From a bacterium (GTDB lineage: Bacteria > Chloroflexota > Anaerolineae > Caldilineales > Caldilineaceae), in assembly GCA_016124945.1 (NCBI GenBank), contig WGMT01000086.1, positions 1-64,000 on the forward strand: a stretch of DNA of 64,000 nucleotides. The letters run 5' to 3'. The notes under the pieces were generated by a model. It worked only from the letters and a program-made list of their open reading frames with translations, was not told where the DNA came from and did no database searches. Positions 44,110-53,598 of this stretch are shown one piece after another (position 1 is the stretch's first letter; every line of letters starts with the position of its first letter). The position numbers were made by a program, and so were the translations under genes.

Positions 44110-46245
44110 TTACTTGCCGCTAAGTCGCAATGGCAGGTGACGGAGACGCTTGCCTGTGGCGGCGTAGACGGCGTTGGCGATGGCCGCAGGCGTAGGGCCG
44201 GTGGTAGCTTCACCCGCGCCCAATGGCGGCTGATCGGGGCGGTCGATGAGTTCGATTTCAATGCGCGGCGCTTCGTGGAGGTGCAACGACGGATAATTTT
44301 CCCAATCGAAGCTGGCAAAGCCCTGTGGGCCAAAGCGCACTGCTTCTTTTAACGTCCAACTGGCGGCTTGTACCGCGCCGCCTTCTAACTGGTTGCGCAG
44401 ACCGTCGGGGTTGATGATCAACCCGGCGTCGGCGGCGATGGTGAGTTTCTCAACGTGGATCGCGCCATCTTCCTCGTCGACAAAGACGTCGGCCACGACG
44501 GCGGCGTAGGCTTTTTCGTTCTTGTACTGGGCGAAGGCGATGCCCTTGCCGGTGCCGTCGCCGCCGTTGCGCGAGGACCATCCTGCCGCGTCGGCGGCGG
44601 CTTGCAGCACAGCCCGCCCACGTGGATCGCCTAGATGACGCAGCCGAAACGCCAGCGGATCAACGCCAGCGGCTTCGGCCAACTCGTCCATAAACGACTC
44701 AATCGCGAAGACATTGGCGAACGCGCCCAAACTGCGCAACGAAGAAGTGCGCAGCGGACTGTCGGGCACAAAGTGTTTGACGATGCGTTTTTGCGCAAAG
44801 TCGTAGAGTGGATCGGCGTTGCGGTGGCTACCGGTGTGGCGTCCTTTGCCGGGGCGGGCAGGCGGCGGTGGTGTCGGATCGGCCAGATAGTGAGCAGCGA
44901 GCAAGCTTGTCCCGTCTCCACGTGGGCGGGGGCGGCCTGAATGGGTGTAGCTCCAGACGTCGTGGTTCCAGTCGATCACATTGCCTTGGTCATCCAAACT
45001 GGCCGAAAGTTCGAGCCGCATGGCCGGGCCGAAAGGCTCCCAGCGGTGCTCGTCTTCGCGCCGCCACTGCACGAGGACAGGATGTTTCGGCACAGCGGCG
45101 GCCAGCAGCGCGGCGTCGAGCACTACGTCATCGGCGCCGTTGTGTCCATAGCAGCCCGGCCCTTCCACATGGATCAGCCGGATTGTCGATTCGTCTTTCT
45201 TCAACACTTGGGCCAGCGCCCCGCGCAGTGGAAAGACGCCCTGGCTGTGCGTCCACACGGTGAGTCGATCCCCCATCACTTCGGCTAGCGCGGCGGACGG
45301 TCCTAGCGCGCCGTGCATGGTGAAGGGACGGTAGTAGGCGGCTTGACGCGTGTGGACGGCGTGGGTGGGCGGCGTCACTGGCGGGATGGGCGAGTCGGTT
45401 GGGGTGCCGTCCACCACCAGAAACGACTCAGTTGCGCCTTGGCGCAGCCGATCAAAGATCGAATCGTCCGGCGGTAGGATGGTTTCGCCATCCCAGTGGG
45501 CCAGTTGGCGCAATCGGTCGGCGGCGGCAACGGCCTGTTCCTCACGCTGGGCCACCACGCCCAAGAAGCTGCCGTCGCGCACCACGGCCAGCACACCGGG
45601 CATTGTTTGCACAGCAGCGATGTCAACACCTACCAGGTGGGCGGCGGGGTTGGGTGGGCGCACCACACGCCCATGCACCATGCCGGGCAATGACATATCG
45701 GCCACGAAGACGGGCTTGCCGCGCACCTTGGCGGGAATGTCCATGCGCGGCAGAGATGTGCCGACGAGGGTGTAGCTCTCTACACTTTTGGGCTGCACTT
45801 CGCCTGTCACCTGGCGATGAAAGAGACGCCCGCCATGCAGCGCCCAATAGCTGAGCTGCTCTTCGGAGACAGGATCGATGATCATCCCATCAACAACACG
45901 CAGGCGATCCATCGGTGCATGTAGGTGGGCCGCGGCCAGTTCGAGCAACCGATGACGGGCTTCAGCGGCCACCTGCCGAATGGCGCCCCCGCTGCCCTGG
46001 GTGGAATTGCTACCGGCGGTGTAGCCTTCGTCGGGTGTGCGCGCCGTATCGGCCAGGACAACGCGAATGCGTTCGGGGGCGATGTCGAGTTCCTCGGCGG
46101 CGATTTGGGCCACGGTCGTGCGGATGCCCTGGCCGATCTCAACTTTGCCGGTGAAGAGGGTGATCGTGCCATCGTCTTCAATGCGCAGCCAGCGGTCGAG
46201 ATCCGGCGCTTGGCGCAGCGCATCAGGTAAAGGGGCGGATGTCAT
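44110..46245 (-). CDS. Molybdenum hydroxylase large subunit (xanthine DH/isoquinoline oxidoreductase type)
   Basis: A 711-residue molybdopterin-cytosine-dinucleotide subunit. GKVEIGQGIRTTVAQIAAEEL (about 30-50) and YTAGSNSTQGSGGAIR are family motifs; PPLGAGEATTGP near the C-terminus carries the active-site Glu. Length and lack of a separate FAD subunit fit the two-subunit isoquinoline 1-oxidoreductase or aldehyde-oxidase branch. It overlaps the iron-sulfur gene by ATGA, so the two form one enzyme; electrons leave through the [2Fe-2S] partner. The substrate is unknown. The longer upstream frame is rejected because it only re-reads the partner gene. No Tat leader is seen, so it is probably cytoplasmic. 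Confidence 0.88.
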   Translation of the reverse strand: MTSAPLPDALRQAPDLDRWLRIEDDGTITLFTGKVEIGQGIRTTVAQIAAEELDIAPERIRVVLADTARTPDEGYTAGSNSTQGSGGAIRQVAAEARHRLLELAAAHLHAPMDRLRVVDGMIIDPVSEEQLSYWALHGGRLFHRQVTGEVQPKSVESYTLVGTSLPRMDIPAKVRGKPVFVADMSLPGMVHGRVVRPPNPAAHLVGVDIAAVQTMPGVLAVVRDGSFLGVVAQREEQAVAAADRLRQLAHWDGETILPPDDSIFDRLRQGATESFLVVDGTPTDSPIPPVTPPTHAVHTRQAAYYRPFTMHGALGPSAALAEVMGDRLTVWTHSQGVFPLRGALAQVLKKDESTIRLIHVEGPGCYGHNGADDVVLDAALLAAAVPKHPVLVQWRREDEHRWEPFGPAMRLELSASLDDQGNVIDWNHDVWSYTHSGRPRPRGDGTSLLAAHYLADPTPPPPARPGKGRHTGSHRNADPLYDFAQKRIVKHFVPDSPLRTSSLRSLGAFANVFAIESFMDELAEAAGVDPLAFRLRHLGDPRGRAVLQAAADAAGWSSRNGGDGTGKGIAFAQYKNEKAYAAVVADVFVDEEDGAIHVEKLTIAADAGLIINPDGLRNQLEGGAVQAASWTLKEAVRFGPQGFASFDWENYPSLHLHEAPRIEIELIDRPDQPPLGAGEATTGPTPAAIANAVYAATGKRLRHLPLRLSGK

Positions 46246-46709
46246 ACACGGACCTCCTCGGCGGCGCGGCGTACGGCGCGCAGGATGCGATCGTAGGTGC
46301 CACAGCGGCACAGGTGACGCGCCAATGCTGCACGGATTTCGTCGTCGTTGGGGTGAGGGTTCTGGCGCAACAACGTCACCGTTGCCAGAATGAAGCCTGC
46401 TGTGCAGTAGCCACACTGGGCGGCCTGTTCTGCTACAAAGGCACGCTGCACCACGTGCATGCCTGCCTCATCAATCCCCTCGAGGGTGACGATCTCTTTG
46501 CCCTCAAAGAACGAAACCGGCTTGCGGCACGAAGGCATCCCCCGCCCATCCACCAGCACTTTGCACGCGCCACACTGCTCCAGGCCGCAGGCAGGTTTGG
46601 CCGCTTTCAGCCCCAGATCGTTGCGCAAAATGTAGAGCAACGGCGTTTCGGGGTCCACTTCCACGTTGAATACACGACCATTGACATGTAAGTTCATGGT
46701 TCGGATCAT
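46242..46709 (-). CDS. [2Fe-2S] subunit of a molybdenum hydroxylase
   Basis: A 155-residue protein with two [2Fe-2S] domains. The plant-ferredoxin-like domain shows CGLEQCGACKVL and a fourth Cys in PSCRKP; the helical domain shows QCGYCTAGF and CRCGTYDRI. It passes electrons from the molybdenum subunit. The ATG is chosen with GAGGAG immediately upstream. It overlaps the large-subunit gene by 4 nt and is divergent from the stress-protein gene. Confidence 0.9.
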   Translation of the reverse strand: MIRTMNLHVNGRVFNVEVDPETPLLYILRNDLGLKAAKPACGLEQCGACKVLVDGRGMPSCRKPVSFFEGKEIVTLEGIDEAGMHVVQRAFVAEQAAQCGYCTAGFILATVTLLRQNPHPNDDEIRAALARHLCRCGTYDRILRAVRRAAEEVRV

Positions 46710-46798
46710 TGTCTCCTCTTCGGCGAACAATTGCTCCTGGTCATTTGGTCAGGAGAGAGTCTGCCCAATTCTCTAACGGTCTTATGAAAAACTCAAGC

Positions 46799-46804
46799 TA
46801 TAAT
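46799..46804 (+). promoter_or_regulatory. Candidate -10 element of the UspA gene
   Basis: A perfect TATAAT 42 nt ahead of the UspA start, in the divergent 136-bp spacer. No good -35 hexamer is seen 17 bp upstream. A short palindrome CTCCTG/CAGGAG lies at 46734-46756. Confidence 0.4.
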
Positions 46805-46845
46805 AGACAGTGCTGCTATCGTACCTCACTGTTAGGGAGAGAGCC

Positions 46846-47769
46846 ATGTACCACAAAATTTTGGTGCCGTTGGATGGATCCCCGTTTGCCGAAGGCGTTC
46901 TTGCCTATCTACCCCAGGTTGATCAAAAAAACGAAAGTGAAGTGATTTTGGTTCAAATTCTGGAAGAGGAACGTTACGGCGCATACCTCACACCAGGGCC
47001 GCTCCCCATCAGCAATCAACCTGTATCTGCGTGGACGTCGCAGGCCGGGAAATATCACGCGGATATGGCGGAAGATCTGCGCGCTTGTGGCTACACTGTA
47101 CGCTCACTAATCCTTCAAGGCAACGATGTGGCGGGAGAAATCTGCCGCGTGGCCGATGCGGAACGGGTAAATTTGATTGCGATGACCACCCACGGTCGCG
47201 CCGGTCTGCCCCGTTGGTTGATGGGCAGCGTGGCCAGCCGTGTGGTGAGCGCCACCGACAAGCCGGTATTCCTTGTCCACCCCAACGAAGCCACAGGAGA
47301 TCGTACGGTTTCGCTGCGCCGGATCCTGGTGCCGCTGGACGGATCGCGGTTGGCCGAATTGGCGTTGAACGTGGCCGGAGCGCTGTCCCGTTCGCGCGAT
47401 GCCGGCCTGATCCTAGTGCGGGCGCTGGAACCCGCAACGGTCATCGGTGCCGATTCGGCTACATCGGATCCGGCTGCGCCGATACCGGCAGAAGCGCCGG
47501 TACGGGTGATCGAGCGCGACGCCGCAGATCTCTACATGGCCGACATCGTGGAAGCCATGAAAAATACCAACTTCGTCGAGCAATCGGTGATCGTCCACGG
47601 ATCGGCTGCCGAAGTGATCCTCGACGCCGCGGAATTGAACGACGTCGATCTCATTGTGATGAGCACCCATGGCCGCTCCGGCGTCAGCCGCTGGGTCTAC
47701 GGCAGCGTGGCAGAAAAGGTGCTGCACAGCGCGCCGTGTCCGTTGTTGTTGTTGCGCGCGCCAACATAG
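46846..47769 (+). CDS. Tandem universal stress protein (UspA family)
   Basis: A 307-residue protein with two UspA domains. Each begins with a KILVPLDG- or RILVPLDG-type strand and ends with the nucleotide-binding motif (MTTHGRAGLPRWLMGSVA, then MSTHGRSGVSRWVYGSVA); the G-2x-G-9x-G(S/T) pattern predicts ATP binding. Such proteins bind ATP and raise stress resistance. AGGGAGA lies before the chosen ATG. Transcribed alone from the divergent spacer. Confidence 0.93.
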   Translation: MYHKILVPLDGSPFAEGVLAYLPQVDQKNESEVILVQILEEERYGAYLTPGPLPISNQPVSAWTSQAGKYHADMAEDLRACGYTVRSLILQGNDVAGEICRVADAERVNLIAMTTHGRAGLPRWLMGSVASRVVSATDKPVFLVHPNEATGDRTVSLRRILVPLDGSRLAELALNVAGALSRSRDAGLILVRALEPATVIGADSATSDPAAPIPAEAPVRVIERDAADLYMADIVEAMKNTNFVEQSVIVHGSAAEVILDAAELNDVDLIVMSTHGRSGVSRWVYGSVAEKVLHSAPCPLLLLRAPT

Positions 47770-48000
47770 TTGACGACGGACGACGGATCGTGTTGAGGTT
47801 GTTGGTTCTTGATCTGCAACTTGTGAAGGACGACGGAGGTCGAACGTCAACCTTGTCGCTACGGTGGCAACAGCGTTGACGATCGACCTCCGTCTTTCGT
47901 CCTCCGTCGATCTTTGTTTGTACCACCAACAGACCCTACGAGTCGTCCGTCGTCGGTCGTCCATCGTTGGTCGTCCGTCGTCCGTCGTCCGTCATCGGTT
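47770..48000. repeat. Nested intergenic hairpin (GACGACGGACGAC type)
   Basis: The outer arms are TTGACGACGGACGACGGATC (47770-) and repeated TCGTCCGTCGTCCGTCG (about 47969-47990). A second inner pair joins GAAGGACGACGGAGGTCGA (47825-47845) to CGACCTCCGTCTTTCGTCC (47885-47903). It fills most of the space between the UspA and the amidohydrolase genes. Confidence 0.7.
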
Positions 48001-48087
48001 GTCCACTCTCCCCCCCTGTGCTAGACTTCTCTTGAACCGCTTTAGTTGGTTCGTCCCCAACCCGTCCTTCAACCCAGGAGAATACCC

Positions 48088-49314
48088 ATGCAATTTGATC
48101 TACTCATCAAAGGTGGTGAGGTGATCGATCCCGGCGGCGGCCACATAGGCCAGTTCGACGTTGCCATTCAGGGCAATCGCATCGCCGCCGTAGATCACAA
48201 CATCCCAGCAGATTCGGCGGCTCAGGTCGTCGATGCAATTGGGCAAATCGTCACCCCCGGCCTGGTGGATCTGCACACTCATGTCTACCACAAAGTTACT
48301 TTTTGGGGGATCGAAGCTGATCCTGTAGCGGCAAGGACGGGCGTCACCACCTGGCTTGACGTGGGTTCTGCAGGCGCCTACAACATGCCCGGCTTCCGCG
48401 AATGGATCGTTAAACCGGCGAAGTCGCGCATCTATGCTCTGCTTAACATTTCGTCCATCGGGTTAACGGCTACCACCTGGGAATTGGCCAACCTTAACTA
48501 CTGCGACGTCGATCTATGTGTGAAGCTGATGCAACTGCACGAAGGACTTGTCCTCGGCGTGAAGTGCCGCATCGACAATGCCACCACCGGCAACAATGGC
48601 CTCGAACCGCTGAGCCGGGCGCGCATCGCCGCCGAACAAGCCCAACTGCCTATGATGGTTCACATTGGCCGTGGGCCGCCCTCGGTTTTGGATGTGCTCG
48701 AATACCTACGCCCCGGCGACATTTTGACCCACTGCTTCACCGGCCACGATATGCGCATCATCGACGACAGCGGTAAGTTGATCGAAGCCGCCCAACGCGC
48801 CTGGGACAGCGGCGTTATCATGGACATTGGCCACGGCGCCGGTTCATTCTCGTTTGAGACGGCCGAAGCACTCATCGACGCCGGCCACAAGCCGGATGTG
48901 ATCTCGTCGGACATCCACCAGATAAGCGTTCATGGTCCGCTTTACGACATGCCTACCTGTCTGAGCAAATTCCTGGCACTGGGCATGACGTTGGAAGATG
49001 TGATACGCGCCGCCACGATCCACCCCGCTGAAGCGATGGGCATGGGTGATGAAATTGGTACGCTCAAGGTGGGCGCGCTGGCCGATGTGGCGTTGTTTAA
49101 GGTCCAAGAGGGCAATTTTCCCCTCTACGACGTCTTCATGAACAAGCGCGAAAGCAAACAACTGCTCTGTAACACCCTCACCATCGTCAACGGCCAGGAG
49201 ATGGAACGCCGCCCAGACGGTCCTGTTGCACCCTGGATCGAACTCAGCGAAGCCCAGCAGAACTTGATCGCGTGGGGGCATACGCCGGGGAAATTGGCGG
49301 GAGGATGTTGTTGA
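48088..49314 (+). CDS. Amidohydrolase/deacetylase-family metallohydrolase
   Basis: A 408-residue TIM-barrel metal hydrolase. LVDLHTHVYHKVTFWG gives the HxH metal pair, and later VMVHIGRGP, LTHCFTGHDM and ISSDIHQISVHG supply the remaining metal ligands. It looks like the dihydroorotase/deacetylase branch that acts on N-acyl or carbamoyl groups in sugar or amino-acid catabolism. The chosen ATG follows AGGAG by 7 nt. It probably joins the nearby sugar genes in one catabolic set, though long hairpin spacers separate them. Confidence 0.85.
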   Translation: MQFDLLIKGGEVIDPGGGHIGQFDVAIQGNRIAAVDHNIPADSAAQVVDAIGQIVTPGLVDLHTHVYHKVTFWGIEADPVAARTGVTTWLDVGSAGAYNMPGFREWIVKPAKSRIYALLNISSIGLTATTWELANLNYCDVDLCVKLMQLHEGLVLGVKCRIDNATTGNNGLEPLSRARIAAEQAQLPMMVHIGRGPPSVLDVLEYLRPGDILTHCFTGHDMRIIDDSGKLIEAAQRAWDSGVIMDIGHGAGSFSFETAEALIDAGHKPDVISSDIHQISVHGPLYDMPTCLSKFLALGMTLEDVIRAATIHPAEAMGMGDEIGTLKVGALADVALFKVQEGNFPLYDVFMNKRESKQLLCNTLTIVNGQEMERRPDGPVAPWIELSEAQQNLIAWGHTPGKLAGGCC

Positions 49315-49319
49315 TTCGG

Positions 49320-49736
49320 TGACTGGGTTACTTGGTAATTAGGACTGGGGATTGGGCGATTAGGGGATTTCAGAAAATGGTCTCGATGCCGAAGTCCTGC
49401 GGTTGGTAACCGCAGCTACGACAGACGAGACGATTACCTATTTCGTAGGTCACTCTGGTTGAAGGTTAACAAAATAATCCGGTAACCCAGCGGTTGAAAC
49501 CGCCGGCTGGTAGGGGAAACACGATTTATCGTGTTCTCACAACCGGCTTCAGCCGGTTTCCCGTATCAGACGCCGAATTCATTCGGCGGGTGTGATTACC
49601 AGAATAATTTCTTAATGTTCAACCAGCGTGACGGCGTGCTCAACGACGATTCAAACGCAAGCCGATCTCACAATCCCAACCCGATCCCCGATCCCCAGTC
49701 GCCAGTCCCCAATCCCTAATCCCCAAAGGAAAAGCC
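49320..49736. repeat. Composite intergenic element with five short hairpins
   Basis: No gene is seen. Outer one-sided microrepeats GGGGATTGGGCGATTAGGGG (49348-49370) and CCAGTCCCCAATCCCTAATCCCC (49702-49726) face each other. Between them is a second inverted pair (49455-49486 against 49594-49626), and inside that five stem-loops: 49397-49415 (CTGCGGTT/AACCGCAG), 49490-49503, 49518-49535, 49541-49558 and 49571-49588, the last three with perfect 8-bp stems. This suggests nested insertion. Confidence 0.6.
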
Positions 49737-51182
49737 ATGTACATCGGACTCGATATCGGGACAACAAGCATCAGCGCCGTAGTGTTGGACACGCAGACAG
49801 GCGCGCTCGTGGCGCATTACACGGTTGCGAACCGGGCCGCGGTGACGGCAGGGCCGGGCCGCGCCGAAGTGGATCTGGCGCGCATCCAGGAGACGGCGGT
49901 GGACGCGCTGGCCGACATTGTGTCCGCGGCAGGTGTGGACGGATCGCAGATCCGCGGCATCGGCATGACGGGCCAACAGCACGGCGTCGCCTTTGTGGAC
50001 GCGTCCGCCGCGCCGGTAGGCCCAGCGATTACGTGGCAAGATATCCGCGTCCAATCCCCCATGCCGGGGACAGAGACAAGCTACTTGCAGGCGTTCGTCG
50101 ACCGCGCCGGGGGACGTGACGCCTTCCGTCGCATGGGCTGTTTGCCCGCGGCGGGCTTCCTGGGCACGACACTCTTCTGGCTGCAAGAGGAAGGCCAACT
50201 CCCCGCGCCGCCGTCCATCGCCTGCTTCATCCCCGACGCCGTGGCCGCCTTCCTCACCGGGGAGACGCCGCGCGTCGATCCCACGTTGGCAGGGAGCGCG
50301 GGCGTCTTCGACATTGTCTCGAACGAGTGGGACGCCGACTTGTTGGCGCGGGTTGGGCTGTCCACGGCGTTGCTGCCACCGATTGGCCGCGCCGGGGAAC
50401 GCCTGGGTGGTCTGCGCGCGGAGATTGCCCAGAAGGTCGGGCTACCTACGGGCATCCCCGTGGGCGTGGCCGTGGGCGACAACCAGGCCAGTTTCATCGG
50501 CAGCGTACAGGACCCGACGGCCAGCCTGCTCATCAACGTGGGCACCGGCGGGCAGATTTCGGCGCGCACCGACGAGTTTCACTTCATCCCTGGGCTGGAG
50601 AATCGACCTTTCCCTGGTGGGCATTACCTGCTCATCGGCGGCGGCCTGTTTGGAGGACGTTCGTACGCGTACCTGCTCGAATTCTTCCGCCAGGCCGGCG
50701 CGGATCTCTTCCACGCCGCCGCGGACGACGACCTCTACGACCGCATGACGGCGCTGGCCGCGGCCGCGCCCGCCGGGTGTGACGGGTTGCGCTGTTCGCC
50801 CCTCTTCACCGGCACCCGCGTAGACCCGTCCTTGCGGGCGTCGTTCACGGGGCTGTCGCCGCAGAATTTCACACCCGGTCATGTCACCCGCGCTTTGCTG
50901 GAGGGGATGGCCGAGGGCTTCCATCAATTCCATGAACAGATGAAACCCGTGGTCGGGGACCGGTCGCCGCTGGTAGGTGCGGGCAACGGCGTGCGCCGCA
51001 ACCGGCTGCTGGCCGAGATCCTGGCGGCGCGTTTTGACATGCCGCTACACGTCCCCGCGCTGAGCGAAGAAGCCGCGGCGGGGGCAGCGATGACAGCGGC
51101 GGTGGGCGCGGGGGAGTTTGGCGATTTGGATGAAGCGATGGGGAAACTGCTGCGATACAACGAAGAAATCTCTGGAAAGTAG
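49737..51182 (+). CDS. FGGY-family carbohydrate kinase (sedoheptulokinase-like)
   Basis: A 481-residue sugar kinase. The N-terminal GLDIGTTSISAVVLD is the phosphate-1 loop; GIGMTGQQHGVAF and ITWQDIR (about 80-110) match the sedoheptulokinase/xylulokinase branch; LINVGTGGQISAR is the phosphate-2 region and VGAGNGVRRN the adenosine motif. It phosphorylates a ketose using ATP. TGQQHG and WQD favour a seven- or five-carbon ketose over glycerol. It leads a plus-strand run with the GH43-like and DUF3500 genes. Confidence 0.85.
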   Translation: MYIGLDIGTTSISAVVLDTQTGALVAHYTVANRAAVTAGPGRAEVDLARIQETAVDALADIVSAAGVDGSQIRGIGMTGQQHGVAFVDASAAPVGPAITWQDIRVQSPMPGTETSYLQAFVDRAGGRDAFRRMGCLPAAGFLGTTLFWLQEEGQLPAPPSIACFIPDAVAAFLTGETPRVDPTLAGSAGVFDIVSNEWDADLLARVGLSTALLPPIGRAGERLGGLRAEIAQKVGLPTGIPVGVAVGDNQASFIGSVQDPTASLLINVGTGGQISARTDEFHFIPGLENRPFPGGHYLLIGGGLFGGRSYAYLLEFFRQAGADLFHAAADDDLYDRMTALAAAAPAGCDGLRCSPLFTGTRVDPSLRASFTGLSPQNFTPGHVTRALLEGMAEGFHQFHEQMKPVVGDRSPLVGAGNGVRRNRLLAEILAARFDMPLHVPALSEEAAAGAAMTAAVGAGEFGDLDEAMGKLLRYNEEISGK

Positions 51183-51202
51183 ATACGAAGCAATTGCCAG
51201 AG

Positions 51203-51304
51203 ATAGAACGCGGATTGAGCGGATCGGGCGGATTAGTGCAGATTTTACTCAAATTGTTCTGAAATCCGCCTAGATCTGCCCGATCCGCTCAATCCGCGTT
51301 CTAT
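51203..51304. repeat. Intergenic hairpin with perfect 27-bp arms
   Basis: ATAGAACGCGGATTGAGCGG plus the next seven bases (51203-51229) is exactly complementary to 51278-51304 around a 48-nt loop, which itself holds further GCGGATT/AATCCGC pairing. It lies between the FGGY kinase and GH43-like genes and may stop or slow RNA polymerase. Confidence 0.88.
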
Positions 51305-51336
51305 TGCTCAATTTCTTCACCCAAAAGGAGATCTAC

Positions 51337-52239
51337 ATGCTCTTCACCGACACCTCCCGCGGCCGCCCCTTTGCCAAAGATCCGGCAGTGGTTCGCTTTG
51401 GGGACGGCTATTTTCTCTACTATTCAATCCCGCCTTTTGGCGACGGGCGTAGCGGTGACGGCTGGGCCATCGGCGTGGCCCACAGTGTTGACCTGGAGAC
51501 GTGGTCGCGCGTCGACGAGATCCGTCCTGTGCAGGAGTGTGAACGGAATGGGATCTGCGCGCCGGGGGCGTGGGTGCATGGCGGCAAGATCCACCTTTTC
51601 TACCAAACCTACGGCAATGGTCGCAAAGACGCCATCTGTCATGCCTGGTCGGTGGATGGTATACACTTTGAACGGGACGAGAGCAACCCGGTCTTTCAGC
51701 CCAGCGGTGATTGGAATTGTGGCCGCGCCATCGACGCCGACGTCATCGAAGACGGTGACCGTCTGCTGCTCTACTACGCCACACGTGACCCCGATTTTCG
51801 GATTCAGATGTTGGGGGTGGCGGCGGCGCCGTTGACGTCGTCTTTTGGCCGCGCAGACTGGACGCAGATCGACAACGGGCCGATCCTCAAGCCGGAATTG
51901 CCCTGGGAGCAGGAATGTATCGAGGCGGCGGCGCTCTGCCGTCGTAACGGGCGGCTTTTCATGTTCTACGCCGGGGCGTACAACAACAAGCCGCAGCAGA
52001 TCGGCTGCGCCGTCAGCGACGATGGCGTCTCCTGGCAGCGACTTTTCGATGAACCCTTCCTGCCCAACGGCGCGCCGGGGACGTGGAACGCCAGCGAATC
52101 GGGCCATCCCTACGTCTTTGTGGACGCGGACGGATCGACGCATCTATTCTTCCAGGGCAACAACGACAACGGGCAAAGCTGGTATCTCTCCCGCGTCGCC
52201 GTCACCTGGGACGGGGATCGTCCGCGGATTGGTGACTAG
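51337..52239 (+). CDS. GH43/GH32-like five-bladed propeller glycosidase
   Basis: A 300-residue predicted glycosidase. KDPAVVRFGDGYFLYYS (about 15-31) is the first blade with its catalytic-type Asp; IHLFYQTYG, IDADVIEDGDRLLLYYAT and CIEAAALCRRNGRLFMFYAG are later blades. The acid/base is likely the Glu in ECIEAA. It has no signal peptide, so it would act on imported sugars. AAAGGAG precedes the chosen ATG by 6 nt. Confidence 0.78.
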   Translation: MLFTDTSRGRPFAKDPAVVRFGDGYFLYYSIPPFGDGRSGDGWAIGVAHSVDLETWSRVDEIRPVQECERNGICAPGAWVHGGKIHLFYQTYGNGRKDAICHAWSVDGIHFERDESNPVFQPSGDWNCGRAIDADVIEDGDRLLLYYATRDPDFRIQMLGVAAAPLTSSFGRADWTQIDNGPILKPELPWEQECIEAAALCRRNGRLFMFYAGAYNNKPQQIGCAVSDDGVSWQRLFDEPFLPNGAPGTWNASESGHPYVFVDADGSTHLFFQGNNDNGQSWYLSRVAVTWDGDRPRIGD

Positions 52240-52358
52240 TGATTAGGTCTTGCAACGAGTGATTGATTCCGCAAATTCATGTGGTAGTCAACACCATAGA
52301 GTGCCCTTTCACTGGCCAATCCACAAGCCTAATCACCAATCACTAATCACCAATCACC
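52226..52358. repeat. Intergenic microrepeat hairpin (GATTGGTGATTAG type)
   Basis: GATTGGTGACTAGTGATTAG (52227-52246) faces CCTAATCACCAATCACTAATCACCAATCACC (52328-52358). It starts inside the end of the GH43-like gene and lies just before the DUF3500 gene. Confidence 0.65.
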
Positions 52359-52378
52359 CTTATTTTCAGGAGGCAATC

Positions 52379-53437
52379 ATGGAAGAAACTCGTGTGGTCG
52401 TACAGCGGATGGGCGAAGCGGTGACGAATTACCTGGCCGCGTTGACCCGGGATCAGCGGCATAAGGCCGTCATCGCCTTTGCAGACGAAACCGAGCGGAC
52501 GAACTGGCACTACACGCCAATCTTCCGCGCCGGGCTGCCGTTGACGGAGATGACCCGTCCTCAGCAGCGATTGGCGATGAAGGTGGTGGCGACGGGGTTG
52601 AGCCATGCCGGTTACAACACGGCGTCGACGATCATGGGCTTGGAGACGACGTTGGACGCCAAAGAGGGCTGGTCGCGCGATGACCGCGATCCCGTGCGCT
52701 ACTACCTGAGCATCTTCGGGGAACCGCACAGCGAAAACCCGTGGGGCTGGCGCTTTGAGGGGCATCACATTTCGCTCAACTACACCATCGCCAAAGGGGA
52801 GATCATCGCGCCGACGCCGACCTTCTTCGGGGCCAACCCCGCCGAAGCGGCCCTGGGGAATGTGGCCACGTTGCGCCCACTCAGCGGCGTCGAGGACCTG
52901 GCCCGCGATCTGCTCCACAACCTCAACGAAGGACAGCGCGCCACAGCGATCCTGGCCCACGCCGCCCCGGCGGACATTGTGATGCGCAACCGGCCCTACG
53001 TGGTGGAACCAGCCTTTGACATCGACGATCCCGCCGAACTGCACCGCTGGATGCACCGTCACGGCGTCAGCCACGACGAGGTGGAGGCGCTGCACTACAC
53101 GTCTACGCCGCGAGGCGTCGCCGCCACGTCCATGAACGGCGGACAGCGTGAGATCCTCGAAGCGCTGATCCAGGAGTACATCCAGCGCATGCCCGACGAA
53201 CTGGCCCAGATCGAGTGGAACGCACTCCAATCACGCGGCATCGACAGCGTCCACTTTGCCTGGGCGGGCGGCATCGAGCGTCACCAGCCCCACTACTACC
53301 GGCTGCAAGGCGTGCGCTTCCTCGTGGAATACGACAACACGCAAAACGACGCCAACCACATCCACTCGGTGTGGCGCGATCCCATTGGCGACTTTGGGGC
53401 GGATCTGTTGGCGCATCATTATCGGCATGAGCATTGA
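52379..53437 (+). CDS. DUF3500 family protein
   Basis: A 352-residue protein. WHYTPIFRAGLPLTEMTRPQQ, the YYLSIFGEP segment, WGWRFEGHHISLNYTI and the ending HIHSVWRDPIGDFGADLL match the DUF3500 family along its length. Function is not known; the many conserved His residues (GHHISL, HFAW) suggest metal binding. AGGAGG lies 6 nt before the ATG. It follows the GH43-like gene and probably belongs to the same catabolic set. Confidence 0.88.
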   Translation: MEETRVVVQRMGEAVTNYLAALTRDQRHKAVIAFADETERTNWHYTPIFRAGLPLTEMTRPQQRLAMKVVATGLSHAGYNTASTIMGLETTLDAKEGWSRDDRDPVRYYLSIFGEPHSENPWGWRFEGHHISLNYTIAKGEIIAPTPTFFGANPAEAALGNVATLRPLSGVEDLARDLLHNLNEGQRATAILAHAAPADIVMRNRPYVVEPAFDIDDPAELHRWMHRHGVSHDEVEALHYTSTPRGVAATSMNGGQREILEALIQEYIQRMPDELAQIEWNALQSRGIDSVHFAWAGGIERHQPHYYRLQGVRFLVEYDNTQNDANHIHSVWRDPIGDFGADLLAHHYRHEH

Positions 53438-53440
53438 GTA

Positions 53441-53598
53441 CGGACGACGGACGACCGACGACGGACGACGGACGACGTGTAGAGGATATTGGTTCTTCAA
53501 ATAATGTGCAGGCGGAGGACGAAAGACAAACGCCGAACCAACGCCCCCACACGATCCGTCGTCTGACGTCGGTCGTCTGTCGTCAGTCGTCCGTCCTC
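53441..53598. repeat. Intergenic microrepeat hairpin (GGACGACGGAC type)
   Basis: GGACGACGGACGACCGACGA and more (53441-53485) face GTCGTCTGACGTCGGTCGTCTGTCGTCAGTCGTCCGTCC (about 53563-53597). The right arm reaches the stop codon of the SDR gene, so the convergent DUF3500 and SDR genes are separated by this structure. Confidence 0.75.
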
